DNA of 64,000 nt from Lophium mytilinum (taxonomy: Eukaryota > Ascomycota > Dothideomycetes > Mytilinidiales > Mytilinidiaceae), in contig MU004198.1 of assembly GCA_010093605.1 (NCBI GenBank), positions 1,308,456 through 1,372,455 on the forward strand, read 5' to 3'. Shown here in pieces: positions 32,273 to 43,648 of the stretch. Under the pieces are notes generated by a model that made no database searches, was not told where the DNA came from, and saw only the letters and a program-made list of their open reading frames with translations. The position numbers and the translations under genes are program-made. Numbering within the stretch: the first letter of the stretch is position 1; the number at the start of each line of letters is the position of its first letter.

Positions 32273-33567
32273 GCTGCACGTCGCTACCGTAGTTCATACT
32301 TTTATGCTCTTCGAACTTGGCTAGCACCTCGAAGCTCCAACTTTCTAAATTTTTGAGTATCTTGACAATTCTAGCACCAGCGTGCATACAGCTGACAAGC
32401 AGTAAGACCTCTACCGAGTTCTCGGAATTCTCCGCCAAGAGTGTTGCCGGCTCGCTCAAAGTCTTCAAGCGCCATACGCCTCCGCCTAGGTTCATTTCGG
32501 CTAGCACAATCTTCCGTCCAACTGATGGAGCGTGGATGATTCTGATGTGGTCATCGTAGCTTCCTGTGATGACGATATCTCGCCCCAAGGGTAGGACTGC
32601 GGTGACGCCGGCTCCATGAATTCTCCTGTCGGCCCAAGTGCTTCTGGAGTCCATCTGCTCGTCGAACATCTCTTCCAAGGATGTTGGTGTTGCTTGTGCC
32701 GATGGGATGCTCGGTAAACTGCAATACCGCAGCACACTGTCGTCGCCGCCGGAGAGCAATCCATTGCCATCAGGCTGGAATGCGAGCGTCCAAGCCTCCA
32801 GTTCGTGCGAAGGTAGTGATACGAGGTTCGCTTGAGCATCGTTTCCTTTAGTAGAACACACCATTACCTCGCCACTCGAGAGGGTGATGCCGACAACATT
32901 TGCAGAGGTAGGATGCCATGCGAAAGCAGTAATCAGGGTGTTCTCTGGAACATACTGTAGAGTCTGCACGTGCTCTAATTGTGGTTGATGCTCCAAAGCT
33001 GACGCATTCGAATCCGGTCTCCTGAGCTCATACAATGCCAGTGATCCTGTAGACGATGCTGCGCCTATTAAATGGGGGTTTCCATGTTGTGTAGGAGTGA
33101 AATGGACATCTAGAATAGCGAAGGGCGTAGAGAGTGTCTGAACGATTTTGCTTAAGATTAAATCAGCGGAGCTCTGCAAACACTGAAGAACGATGCGTCG
33201 AAGAGCACTTCCTTTTCACGAGAATGGCATGGTTTCGCTGATTAATATCACATATATAACGTGACATCGGGAAAGAGACCTTTCCTTTGAATACTATAGC
33301 TAAAGATGCGCAGAGGCTTTGGTCTTCCGGTTCCTTGAAATACAGAGGTAGCACTTACACGGAGCTCCCATGGACGTGTATGAGTATCAGGCTGCCATTT
33401 CTGGACTGCGGCCTTTCGGTTGCTGATTCCGTCTTTTCTTCGCTGTCATTGCTTTGTTCGAGATTGTAAGTTCCTACGACGGCATACTCGGGATCAAGAG
33501 GCCAGAATTCCACGCAGCTTGGCGGTAGGTCGAGGACTAAAGAGTCAATCGAAGCAACTGATGCCAT
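32196..33567 (-). CDS. DPH7: Diphthine methyl ester hydrolase Dph7/Rrt2 (WD40 protein)
   Basis: Exons 33361-33567 and 32196-33173; 394 residues. The enzyme removes the methyl ester from methylated diphthine on elongation factor 2, the step before amidation to diphthamide. Family marks: LDLPPSCVEFWP and VVGTYNL at the start (about residues 13-38), LSGGDDSVLR, RIHGAGVTAVLPLG, ITGSYDDHIRI, NLGGGVWRLK, LLVSCMHAGARIV and STSFYDRLICLW at the end; these lie in WD40 blades. I chose the ATG at 33567 because LPPSC lies close to the N-terminus in relatives; another ATG upstream exists in the same frame. The intron donor is uncertain: GTGTAAGT gives a phase-0 join to SSADLILSK, whereas a GTAAGT donor two bases on would break frame with the only good acceptor. 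Confidence 0.9.
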
Positions 33568-34033
33568 GACGCCGCCTACATGCGACCCATCACTATTCGA
33601 TAAGCGCGCAATTGTGATGCATTGAGCCGTGAGATGGTTGGGGAAACTGGATAGGGTAGGTGAGGCCGGGGCGAGGAGGAATACCATAAATGGTCCAAGC
33701 GCGAGTTCTTTTTTTAGCCTCAACCTCAGCCGCTAGAATACGTGTCTACTCTCCCCATCCTCACCATCCCGTCTGCTCATGAGGCAGGTCGATGGGTTAC
33801 AATATCGTCACGCGATGAGAGTCTGACGCCTTGGCTTTGCAATAAGACTTGGTGCCTCAACGGACTTGCCAAATTGGCCTTCGCTGCCTGATTGTCGCCT
33901 AAGCTAACCACATCCTCACAAGCTTTGCCACAGCTATTCTCTACTTAACCCACCTGACATCGCTCTCATTTCGTGTTCTCGCATCACAACGCGTCCGTTA
34001 CACTCCAGATCACCTTCAATCACAGCAATCATC
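33568..34033. other. Divergent promoter region
   Basis: 466 bases between the start of DPH7 (minus) and of the DUF7730-type gene (plus). The minus-strand frame stays open upstream of the chosen DPH7 start, so part may be leader or extra N-terminus. A C/T-rich leader lies before 34034. Confidence 0.5.
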
Positions 34034-35068
34034 ATGTCGAACGTTCAGGCTGCCACGCGCTCGCAGCCGAAGCGCAAGAGAGCTCAAGTCAAGTACTATG
34101 AAGGCAACGACGACGATTTGCTTGCATCGGACCAGGAAGTCGAGGAGTTTTCGACGAGCAAGGTTTGAAGCAATATGCCGAGTCTTCACGACGAGTCTGA
34201 CCCTCCTCAGAGATCAAAGGCAAAGCCCAGACCGCTTCCGAAGCGTAAAATATTTCCATTTCTCTCTCTCCCGGCTGAGCTTCGGAACATCATCTACGAA
34301 CACGCTCTTGTGGATGGAAATGGTGTTCATCTAATAGCGAAGACCGAGCATTACCGTCGTGTTGTCATCCGCGAGAACCCAGTGACGAATGTTGTCAACG
34401 GACCGTTCGGCCGTGTACGGTACCGGAACGGCTTTCCTCATCCTTATGGAGGATCGAATGAGGAAGAGGATGAAGAAGAGTCCAGTAAACCGATATCTTT
34501 TGTCCCTTCCCTCTTGGCCGTCAATCGCCAGATCTGCGCAGAAGCGCTTCCCATCCTGTACAGCAACAAATTCATGCTCGAAGACACGACCGCCCTGCAT
34601 TCCTTCATGGCCGACCTCAGACCGAAAACCCGGGAGCTATTGGAGGATGTCACCATTCAGGGCTGGGGTTACACCAAGGCTCATAAAGCGCTAAACCATC
34701 CGGGACTAACTATGCTCTCTGGCGCCGTCAATCTGAAGCGTCTGCACTTCCAGTGCCGCATCGGCTGGGGCAACAACGTCCGGAAAGTAGCGAGACAAGT
34801 TTACCGCGACGGCTTCCATTGGCTCGAGGCTGTTGGAGTGGCTAAGGGAAATTATGACGCTGCTGTGGATCTCATCTCCTTAGCCGAATTTACTCATCAT
34901 CGATCTCCTTGGCGGATTCCAAATGAAGAAGACGCTGTTGACCAAGCTGCGAAGATGGAGGCCTTCGGAGATGAACTACGCAAATTGCTTAGCTACAAGA
35001 AGCCATCCAGCTCCCGCAAGAGCGAAGGCAAACGCAATGGAAAGGGCAAAGGGAAGGTAGACGATTAG
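34034..35068 (+). CDS. DUF7730/F-box-like fungal protein
   Basis: Exons 34034-34162 and 34211-35068; 328 residues. Residues 1-43 are basic then acidic (RSQPKRKRAQVKYYEGNDDD). Straight after the join comes KRKIFPFLSLPAELRNIIYEHAL, the helix typical of fungal DUF7730 and F-box-like proteins, followed by ISFVPSLLAVNRQICAEALPILYSNKF, the second hallmark. Then comes a mixed domain (GAVNLKRLHFQC, WLEAVGVAKG) and a Lys/Gly-rich tail. Many fungal genomes have dozens of these; they may be adaptors, but no target is known. The proposed 48-base intron has a poor donor (GTTTGA) but a good GTCTGAC branch and CTCAG acceptor, and joins STSK to RSKAKP; the alternative is a start at 34175 without an intron. 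Confidence 0.8.
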
Positions 35069-35834
35069 CGCATGCATGGAAACGTTCTGTGCATAGTTCT
35101 TACAGTTTGTGCATAATTCGGCATCACGATTCTCCGGTTTTCGGGTTCATGTTATCTTTTATCCTGTAGTTCTGGAGGGTTTCATTTCTGTTTCCTGCAT
35201 TTACTCGGGGCAAGCGTGCATACAGTAAGGATGATTCATTAGGTCTCTTATTTGCGTATGATCTTTCTCGTGCACGCGCTGCTAGCTGGAGCCTATAGGC
35301 CTATTCTACACCATCCAATCCGTTAGATGTATTTAAATTCAGTATATCATACTACCAGGCTCTACTGAACATGAAATAGCAATCTAAATAGCGAAATGCT
35401 TTTCTGAACTCTACTAATTTGAGGTACTTGTGCAAGAATCCCTAGCACTGCTTGAAGTATTCTAGTGCTTGACCGAAAAGCATGAAACGATAATTTTGGT
35501 GAACCTGATACCTCTCTAGGCTATCTCGGCCGGTGTAAGGTTGGTGTTCTATATTCTCGGAAATCTGACGTTGCGCAAAGGTCTGGATATTAAATCGCTT
35601 CTGGGTGGGCGTTAGAGCATTGTTGGAAGGTCTTTTATATGACGCTCACAGCAGTTAGGGTATACAAATTACTTGCTAGCATCGTTACATCATTCAATCA
35701 AAAAGGATTGTCGTGAAGGAGGCCCAAGTCACGTGAGGCACCGGGTCGGAAAAACTGCTCGGAGCCTCCAGAAAATGGCTTCGACGACAGCCTGAAGCTG
35801 GCAACCTTGAACATTCGTACAATCCACCGCTAAG
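35069..35834. other. Intergenic, AT-rich, no gene seen
   Basis: About 770 bases between two plus-strand genes; short interrupted frames only. The last 150 bases precede the Prp19 start and presumably hold its promoter. Confidence 0.5.
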
Positions 35835-37445
35835 ATGCTTTGCGCCAGTGGGTACCTCATTATGCGTATGATTTATTGCCATCGCTGACAGTCTCTTTAG
35901 TTTCTGGAGAAGCGCCCCAATTCCCCGTAGCTTCGCGCAAAAGCGGTTCGTACACAACCTTGCCCTTTGAGTCTGGATCGCGTCTGACGGCAGCTAGGCA
36001 ATGTCTTCGAGAAGCGCTTGATCGAAGCGCATATTGCAGAGCACCACACGGATCCAGTAACGGGCGAGGATCTTTCCGTAGACGACCTCATTGAACTCAA
36101 ATCATCTCACGTCGTCAAACCTCGACCCCAAACCCTGACCTCTATTCCCTCACTTCTATCCGCCTTCCAGGCCGAATGGGACGCGATCACTCTCGAGACC
36201 TTCACATTGAAGCAACAGCTATCACAAACGCGGAAAGAGCTTAGCATCGCGCTATACCAGAATGATGCAGCCACGAGGGTCATTGCGAGGATTACGAGAG
36301 AGCGCGACGAGGCTAGAGAGGCGCTCTCGAATGTCACGATAAGCGGGGCCACCAATGGTGATGCAATGCAAGTCGACAACCAGGAACTGTCTCAGGAACT
36401 GGCGGAAAAGGTTGAGGAGACTATGCAACAGTATGTCCTGTCCCAGCGTAGTTTTGGGCATAATCTAATGGTCCTAGACTCTCGAGCACGCGGCGCAAAC
36501 GCCCTATTCCAGACGGCTGGGCCACTGCGGAGACGATCGAAGCATTGGAACCCAAAGACTCCTCCGAACCGCTCTACCCCGGTAGCAGCATTGTATCTAT
36601 CGACAAGGAGAAAGATCTTGCCCTTTTCGGCGGAGCTGATGGTGTTGCTGGTGTCTACTCCGTATCACAGAAGCAGGTTGTGAATGCTCTGAAGTGTGGA
36701 AGCGCGGTGACGGCGACAGCGTGGTGGGGATCGCGCCAGGTTGTGGCGACCTCTGCGGGCGCAGTAAAAGTCTTCGAGGACGGTGCAGAGGTTGCGCAGC
36801 TCGGATCTCATGCTGGGTCTGCCACGTCGCTGGCTTTGCACCCAAGTGGAGATATCCTGGCGTCGACTGGAGTGGATAAGAGCTTCATATTCTACGACCT
36901 GACGAGCATGAAGGTTGCTTTACATATCTACACCGACACAGGTATGCATGACCCCTTGTTTTTATTGCAGTTCACTAATGTCCACAGAAATCTCGTGCAG
37001 CGAGTTTCATCCAGATGGTCATTTACTCGGAGTGGGCGGCAAGGATGGACAGATCAAACTCTTCGAAGTAAAGACTGGGGCTGACGCTGCCTCCTTTGAT
37101 GCTGGCGGTGTGCCCAACAGTCTCTCGTTCTCAGAGAACGGTACTTGGCTTGCTTGGTCCGTCAAAGGACAGACCAGCGTTACTATCTTCGATCTCCGGA
37201 AGATGCAGACCATCAAGGTGCTTGATGTTGGAAGTCCAGTCGAAAGCGTGCACTGGGATTACACCGGACAATTCGTCGCGGTCGCAGGGCCGGGCTGCGT
37301 CTCGGTGCAGCAATACTCGAAGTCGTCGAAAAGCTGGTCAGAACCGTTCAGGAAGGCTATCCCCGCCAAGGACCTGCAGTGGGGACCGGATGCATCTTCT
37401 CTGGTTGTATTGACGCCGGAGGGCGCTATCAGCATCTTAGGGTGA
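35835..37445 (+). CDS. prp19: Pre-mRNA-processing factor Prp19 (U-box E3 ubiquitin ligase)
   Basis: Five exons: 35835-35847, 35901-35945, 35998-36430, 36478-36941 and 36988-37445; 470 residues. The first exon is only 13 bases; its GTGGGT donor gives MLCA-ISGEAPQFPV, the classic Prp19 start, whereas the neighbouring GTACCT would break frame. Prp19 is the core of the NineTeen complex, which activates the spliceosome by ubiquitin ligation. Layout: U-box about 1-60 (SGEAPQFPVASRKSGNVFEK, DPVTGEDLSVDDLIEL), the tetramerising helix and coiled coil about 65-145 (SLLSAFQAEWDAITLETFTLKQ), a linker containing RRKRPIPDGWA, then WD40 blades from about 190 to the end (SVDKSF-like SFIFYDL, EFHPDGHLLGVGGKDGQIK, VESVHWDYTGQFVAVAG). 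All parts are intact. Confidence 0.95.
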
Positions 37446-37913
37446 ATGAGGCAAAGGCGCGTGTCAAGTGGTTCTGGGAATGGAGTTTCGAGTGTAATAT
37501 AGCAAATAGTTGGCTTGCAGACAAATGCGATGGACACGGAACAGTTTCAATCCCATCACCTTGGAATGCACGACTGTCTCGCCTCACTTCCTCGTGACAG
37601 GCGCATGGCGACCAACGTGAACTCTGGTAGCCTAGCGGTTCGGTCGACCGTCTTTCTCCAGCGTGACAAATCCAACGAGTGCGCCTGTCGCTTTCCTCAC
37701 CTTTCATCTTTGTTCTGATGGGGTGGAATGTCATGCGCCGCTGCTGGTAGTTGACGCCTTAACCCTTGCCACCACCAAACCCGCTGTACACAACAACTCA
37801 GCGTCCGTGGACACAGCGCACCGACACCCGCCTCCTCTGCACTTTGGCCCGATCTCGCTCCTCTTCACGCCTACCTTTCCTCAACCTTAGACCTCATCGG
37901 ACCAACACAGAGC
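37446..37913. other. Intergenic, promoter of the RING gene
   Basis: 468 bases; C-rich leader before 37914. No gene, repeat or RNA recognised. Confidence 0.5.
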
Positions 37914-39242
37914 ATGGACGACGACTCGTTCTACGGTTGCTCGCACAGACATAAGGTATGTAGAGCCTCAGCTTCCAGCGCAGGTCTGCTAGGTGCGCTT
38001 TCAGAGCCGCGGGACTAATTGTGCTCCTCTGCAGAGGACTCGGAATCACATGGACGGCGAAAGGCCGTCTTCTTCTTGGAGCAGCAGCCCGTTCCTCCGC
38101 GTCCGCTCCACCTCAGAGGAGTCCAGTTCAAGCCCCCGCCCACCTCAACGCCGCCTCCCAGGACTCGAGGGCCTCACGGGAATCGAGTTTCCTCGCATAC
38201 CCAGACAGAGATACGCAGGAGACGGGCTGGACTTCAGGCGACCGGTTGCTTCGACATCACGCAATACGGACATGGACGTCATTGATTTGACTGCGGACGA
38301 TGCGGGGCCTTCTCGACCGCCAGAGCCCATAGAAACCGCCTCTATTCGTGCTTCACGGCCACCGCGGTATCACCGAGAGATTATTGACATCGAAGATCTG
38401 GATGACGTGCCCGGGCAAACGTCCTCCCATCGACCAGAGAACACCGCACAAGGACCAGAGAGCCCGGACGTAGAGTTCATCTCTGCCCGCACAATCGATC
38501 CACCACGCCGACCCCCTCCGAATCCAAACCACTACCATGCCGATATCGATCTAACAGACGACGACGACTTCCTCCGAGCATTGGAGCATCCGCATCATGA
38601 TGAACGGGCAAATCCTTTCACGGCAGGGGCGATTGAGTTAGTTCAACGACGGATGGGAAACATGATGAGGTTGGAAGGATTCCGGCAAGGGTTTGTTGGA
38701 GCGGGAGGAGCAGAGTTGCGGCGAGTTCTGGGGATAGGTGGTGCGGCGCGTGGGCCTCAGCTACGGACAGCTCGACGTCAGGGAAACGTTGTCCAGTTTG
38801 CTGCGCCAGAGCTGAATTTTGCGGCGGTGGGTTTCGATCTCGGCGTGGACAGAGAGCGTCCACCGCCGCCGCCGCCGCCAACATACAAGAAACCGGACCC
38901 AGCGCCAAAAGGCTTCACGAGATCGCCAGTGGAAGACGAGGTTCTGATATGTCCGAATTGCAGAGACGAGCTTTGTACTGGAGACTCCGATCTTAAGAAA
39001 CAGGCTTGGATTGTTAAAGGATGCGGTCATGTCAGTATCACCCAGTTTCAGTGCAGGAGAACCAGGTCACTAACTTCGCGTAGGTCTATTGTGGGGAATG
39101 TACAGAACATCGCCAACTCAAAGGACGGAAGACGAAGAGCAGATCTATCGAGAACCTCCCACCAGCCTTCAAGACTTGTGTTGTTGAAGGCTGCGACAAG
39201 AAAGTGGTCAGCAAGACTTCTATGATCCAAGTCTACCTTTGA
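37914..39242 (+). CDS. RING-finger protein with several SUMO-interaction motifs, STUbL-like
   Basis: Exons 37914-37955, 38035-39030 and 39084-39242; 398 residues. Four hydrophobic-acidic stretches of SUMO-interaction type appear: VIDLTADD (about 96-103), EIIDIEDLDD (about 129-138), VEFISA and DIDLTDDDDF (about 184-193). A Pro run (RPPPPPPPTY) precedes a C-terminal RING: CPNC at 320-323, a second pair around DELC, GCGH at 344-346 completed across the last intron by VYCGEC, then CVVEGC. Several SIMs plus a RING is the mark of SUMO-targeted ubiquitin ligases, which tag sumoylated nuclear proteins for turnover (Slx5/Slx8, Rfp1/2). I infer that role; which orthologue is unclear. The last intron has a GTCAGT donor; without it the RING would be cut short. 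Confidence 0.85.
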
Positions 39243-39769
39243 AAGACCGTGTCTGATTGCGCTGATTCTTTCATCGAGTTTACCTTACATTCGAGCGTTA
39301 CAATCTCGTCAAGTGTCATCAGCATGTTCCTATCATGGAATACCTTTTCCTTGTTTCTTGTTGTCGCATTGCATAGCCCTGGAGTTCAGGTACTCGGGCT
39401 CATAGATCTGGTTTGGGACTTTGTTGGTGGGGGCGTCAATGGTCTTGGGCATAGGGCCGCCGGCGGTATTACGATTTGGGCTGTATGTAGGCTAGAGGTA
39501 TATAATGTTACTTTTCTGGAGCAATTAGAATCCAACTTCATTTTCGAAACCTTTGCCCGAAGGTCAGGCCAATCTGCAATCGACGCGTAGAGAGCCTCGG
39601 CTTTTCCGGGGTTAACGCGCCAAGCATGCCTGTCCCGTCTCACATCTGTTGAGCTTTAACCTCTCACCAGAAATTCATCACACCCCAAACTTCAACCACC
39701 ACTTCGACCGACCGCCTTTCCTTCAAGATCATCGGTTAGACCTCTCTTCTGTCGGCATCTTCCCCCAAA
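39243..39769. other. Intergenic, no gene seen
   Basis: About 530 bases between the RING gene and PHS1. A 113-codon frame at 39249-39590 lacks any domain and sits where the first gene's 3' end and the second's promoter must be. Confidence 0.5.
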
Positions 39770-40676
39770 ATGTCAACCCAATCCCGCCCCTCCAGCGCGA
39801 AATCAAACTACCTCCTCGCCTACAACTTCGTCTCCGCAGCTCTCTGGCTCACGGTACTTGGCCGTGTTGTGCTGATCAGTAAGGACAATGGCGGGCCAGT
39901 GAAGGCGGCCGAGACGGGGAAGGTGTATCAAGGGCTCGAGAGCTTTACGAGACTGGTCCAAACGGGCGCATTGCTCGAGGTTGTCCATAGCTTGGTTGGT
40001 GAGTGGGATCTCAACATTCGCTTCATTGGCGAGGCAAAACGAGGCTTCTGAGAAGAAAGGAAGAGATATTAAGACTTTGGAAGCTGGCTAACCCTCTCAA
40101 GGCATCGTCCGCGCCCCCATCTTCACGACCTTGACCCAAGTCGCGAGCCGCATCCTGCTGACTTGGGGCGTGGGATACAACTTCCCGCAGACCACGGCGA
40201 ACAGCCCAGCCTACTCGAGTATGTTGCTTGCGTGGTCGGTGACGGAGGTGGTGCGGTATTCGTATTTTGTGTTTGTGCTGGGTGGTGTGGGGGTTCCGGG
40301 GGTGCTGAGCTGGATGAGGTGAGTCTTTTTCTCCGGTCAACTTCAGCTGTCAGAGAGCATTGAAGGAAAACTAGACCTCGAGCGCTAATCAATATTCGTG
40401 CAGATATAATACCTTCTTCCTTCTATATCCTATCGGAATCTCGAGCGAGTGTTGGCTGATCTATAAAGCCATCGCACCGGCGTCGGAGTGGAACCCACTG
40501 TTTGGGTATGCCTTCTGGGGTGTGCTGGCGACTTATGTGCCTGGTAAGTCGCTTCCGCTCATTTTAGTGCCTTGAGAATCTGACAGTTGCTCCCTCTAGG
40601 CGCGTATATGCTATACACCTACATGATGAGCCAACGGCGACGCGTCATGCGCGGCAAGGGGAAGGCGAAGCAGTAG
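39770..40676 (+). CDS. PHS1: Very-long-chain (3R)-3-hydroxyacyl-CoA dehydratase Phs1
   Basis: Exons 39770-39998, 40102-40318, 40404-40543 and 40600-40676; 220 residues, the usual family size. Phs1 is an ER membrane enzyme that removes water from 3-hydroxyacyl-CoA in the third step of very-long-chain fatty-acid elongation, feeding sphingolipid synthesis. Six hydrophobic helices can be seen. The catalytic block YNTFFLLYPIGISSEC holds the Tyr157 and Glu164 pair with the spacing of the known active site. LEVVHSLVGIVRAP and WSVTEVVRYSYF are also family hallmarks. The C-terminus is basic (RRRVMRGKGKAKQ), consistent with an ER-retention type Lys motif. All four introns/exons keep frame with GTGAGT or GTAAGT donors. 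Confidence 0.95.
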
Positions 40677-40854
40677 ATTCCGAAAACTTTCCTGAAGCGT
40701 TGCCAGCGATACCAGGTAAGTGTGCAACGGCTTAATACCATAGTGCTTTACTGTACATTATGTAATTATGAGCCAAACATATATACCGCTTCCCAGGCAC
40801 ACTACCTATGTCTGCTTTCCCCTCATTCACAGTCTACGTTGACTCAAATCGGTT

Positions 40855-42790
40855 CTATCTTTCCTCTTCTTGATTATCATGCCCTAGTCTTCTTTCTTGT
40901 GCTCTCTCAGCAGCTTCTAGCTGTCCAGGTGTTGGCAGATCCGGTGCCTCTGTTTCAATTGCTGTCGGCGGCTCTATCCTCACTATCGGCCCTGAATCCA
41001 TCTCAAAGACCTCAGAAAACCGCCCTTGTCGACGTCCTTGTTCATCCAACTCGGAGGGCTTTGGGAATGTTTCATTGCCCCCTGGTGCTTCCAACACCCC
41101 GAATTTGTGGTGCGAGGGTAGCTCGTGGATTCCTGAACTATCAAGCTCTTGCTCATCACCCGCCTTTTGCGCCCGAATAACGTGCAACGGCACAGCGAGC
41201 CGGTTCTGTTCCCGCTCTGTATCGATTGCATCGAGCTCAGATGCCTTCCCGCACCCACATAGACCGCGACGGCGCATGAAATACCACAGCCCGGCCCCGA
41301 GGATGGCTGCTCCTGCGATACCTCCAATAGCAATGCCAGCGATTGCGCCGCCACTTAGCGACGAAGTATGTGATCCGCCTTCGTTCCCAGTGGGAGTTGT
41401 GGTATTAGAAGGATTTTCAGCTGTATCATTGACCGACCGAATCGCAACGATACTTGATTTCACATTCGGCTCCCATTTGCACGGGTGCACGGAGAAGTTG
41501 AGCCTCTCATAATCGGCAATCAAATACGCCTCCTGCAGAAATGCCCGACCGAGCGTGTACTGCGTGTCGTTTGAAGCGCGCTTGAGAGGGAAGTAGCGCG
41601 TCGTTTCCTTGACGTGCGGCCAGGAAATGTTCAGATCGAATGCAGCGTATGGCAGAACGATGTCGACTGTCTCGCCGCCGGATGTGGTGCTGCCAAGGGT
41701 AAAAGTGACGTTCGCGTTCTGCTTTAAGAGGGAGGTGTGCTGTGTAGAGTTCAAAAGGTAGAGTTCCGAAGTGTCGTTCCAGGTCAGCCCAAATGCTATC
41801 TCGAACGCTGAGCAAGCGGAGTTGGGCAGATAAAAGTACGGGAGAGTGGAGTCGATGAAGGCGAAGAGTCCTGTCTCCAGTAAAGAGGTCCCCGAAGACG
41901 ATATCTTCTGTACGCCTACAAGGAGGTCGCGGGATATGTCTTCGTAGAAAGGGAAAGTGACGGGGCTGGGTGTGAAGCGGGACGTGTCGTACCCTCCGAA
42001 GATGAGAGAGCCATAGATCTTGTCGAGACCTAAATTCGGTAAGTCAACGCCTAGCCATCAGAATGCTCTACGCTAAAGTATCAAAGGCTCACGGTATTGC
42101 GCTCCTGCAGTATATGCCCAGGAAACGCTCGGTATGGCCTCCTGGTTCCTCAACGACTGAACAAGACTAACTTGCGGGTTGTTGACAAAGGTTGAGAAGT
42201 TCGTTGGCCGCGGATTTAGGCCGAGGACTCCAAGCCATGTCATAGTAGTATCGCCCAGTCCAGCCACTATGGAATGCTCAACGGTGGGCCCGCCACTGCC
42301 TTGCCACCCTAGAGTGACAGTGTCGAATCCATAGTCTCCGAATAGATCAAAGCCGAGATTTTCTTCGATGCCAACCTCAAAGATAGAATTGGGAACCCAT
42401 GTCAAGGAACTGTTCTTGTTGAAGAGTCCGCCTCGAGCATCTTTGCAGTTGCTCGGTGCGTCTTCTGGGCAGCCGACATCTATGACTACCAGTGTCGAGG
42501 TCGATGCCGTCGATGGGAAGACGCGTAAGTTCTGGGCTGTCTTGCCTACTTGGATCGCGAAAGATGACCACGGACCATCATTACCCTCCCAGTACTGCGA
42601 CACACTGGACGTATTTAGTAAACTGCACACCAATGGCGGGGTACTTGGCTCCTTACCTAGCTACCACAGGAGCTGGAATCGTGGTGTTAGTCTCACCACG
42701 CAGGACGACATTGTCTCTCAGCACATGGCCCGCAGCTCTCGATGCTATAGTCAAGAGAATGGCAGCTCCATTGTACCCAAAGGGCTTCAT
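40855..42790 (-). CDS. Pepsin-fold type I membrane protein lacking the catalytic motifs
   Basis: Exons 42657-42790, 42093-42604 and 40855-42029; 606 residues. A signal peptide (about 1-21, ILLTIASRAAGHV) leads into a pepsin A1-like ectodomain: YWEGNDGPWSSFAIQVG, RGGLFNKNSSLTWVP, GLNPRPTNFSTF, YGSLIFGGYD and YLPNSACSAFEIAFGLTW, with many N-glycosylation sequons. Where active pepsins have DTGS the sequence is STAS (about 76-79), and the second site is DST (275-277), so proteolysis is unlikely. A Gly/Ala-rich membrane helix (GGAIAGIAIGGIAGAAILGAGLWYFMRRR, split here; about 443-470) precedes a 140-residue cytosolic tail with acidic and Arg-rich parts. Relatives are common in filamentous ascomycetes and mostly unstudied. 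It lies 860 bases from the divergent wall-protein gene. Confidence 0.88.
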
Positions 42791-43648
42791 CCTCGGACCA
42801 GAAGAACGTGCATTTGGTGTGGGGTGTGGAGGGGACTGACAGGAGAGAAAGTGGACAGGTCTCGGCACCAAGAAACAAATCACCTGCAGGTTTACTCATC
42901 GGGAATATAATAACATCGCCATCGACTTCAGCCTCCGCCCCGCCGACGGGGCACGAGGGAGCCACCTGCAGCCACCACCCTGAATGGGCCGAACCGGCGA
43001 GCGGGATACTGGTTCATGCGGCTAGGGTAGGCGACCTGGGCATGGGTATCGAGGAGTTGAACCTTGCATAAGGAGGTTGATCCCACGTTTTTGCTGGCCC
43101 CCAAGTATTGCAAAGCCAAGGCAACTTCAATTATTGCCTACTCTGGGTATTAGAGAACTCGGAAAGGCTGCTCCAGATCCAGTTTAATATCTACATTTCC
43201 TCTCATTTGTTCCTTAAGCGAACAAATCGATACACTATCGTTTTACCCATGTCCTCATTTTTGCTTCGTCAGCGCCCTGCCAAGACATAGCATGCCGTAT
43301 TTGGCATACCATCCCGAATCCAACCCATCGCGCTGCGGAGCTTTACTTTGTACCTGCTGACTGCTCCACGCTTCTATGTACCGAGTACTATGGTACAATG
43401 TGCAAGCCTAGCCTCATAAGCTTCGGTGGCGTCAGCAGTCAGCACACCCACGAGGCCCAGGTACCAGTTCATGCAGCTCGGGACAGCTGCACATGGACTT
43501 GTGCCTGCGTCCAGAGTAGCTCCCAAGTTGGTAGCCCGAGTGTGGATGCTATGTGAGTAACTTAGACCCGCCATGACCGCACCTCGGAGCTCTCATAGCT
43601 TCCATCAATCCTTCGCCACTACCTTTTGCTGGACCAATAAAGGATAAA
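42791..43648. other. Divergent promoter region between two surface-protein genes
   Basis: About 860 bases between the start of the pepsin-like gene (minus) and of the wall protein (plus). Only short frames; no repeat. Shared regulation is possible but unproven. Confidence 0.5.
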
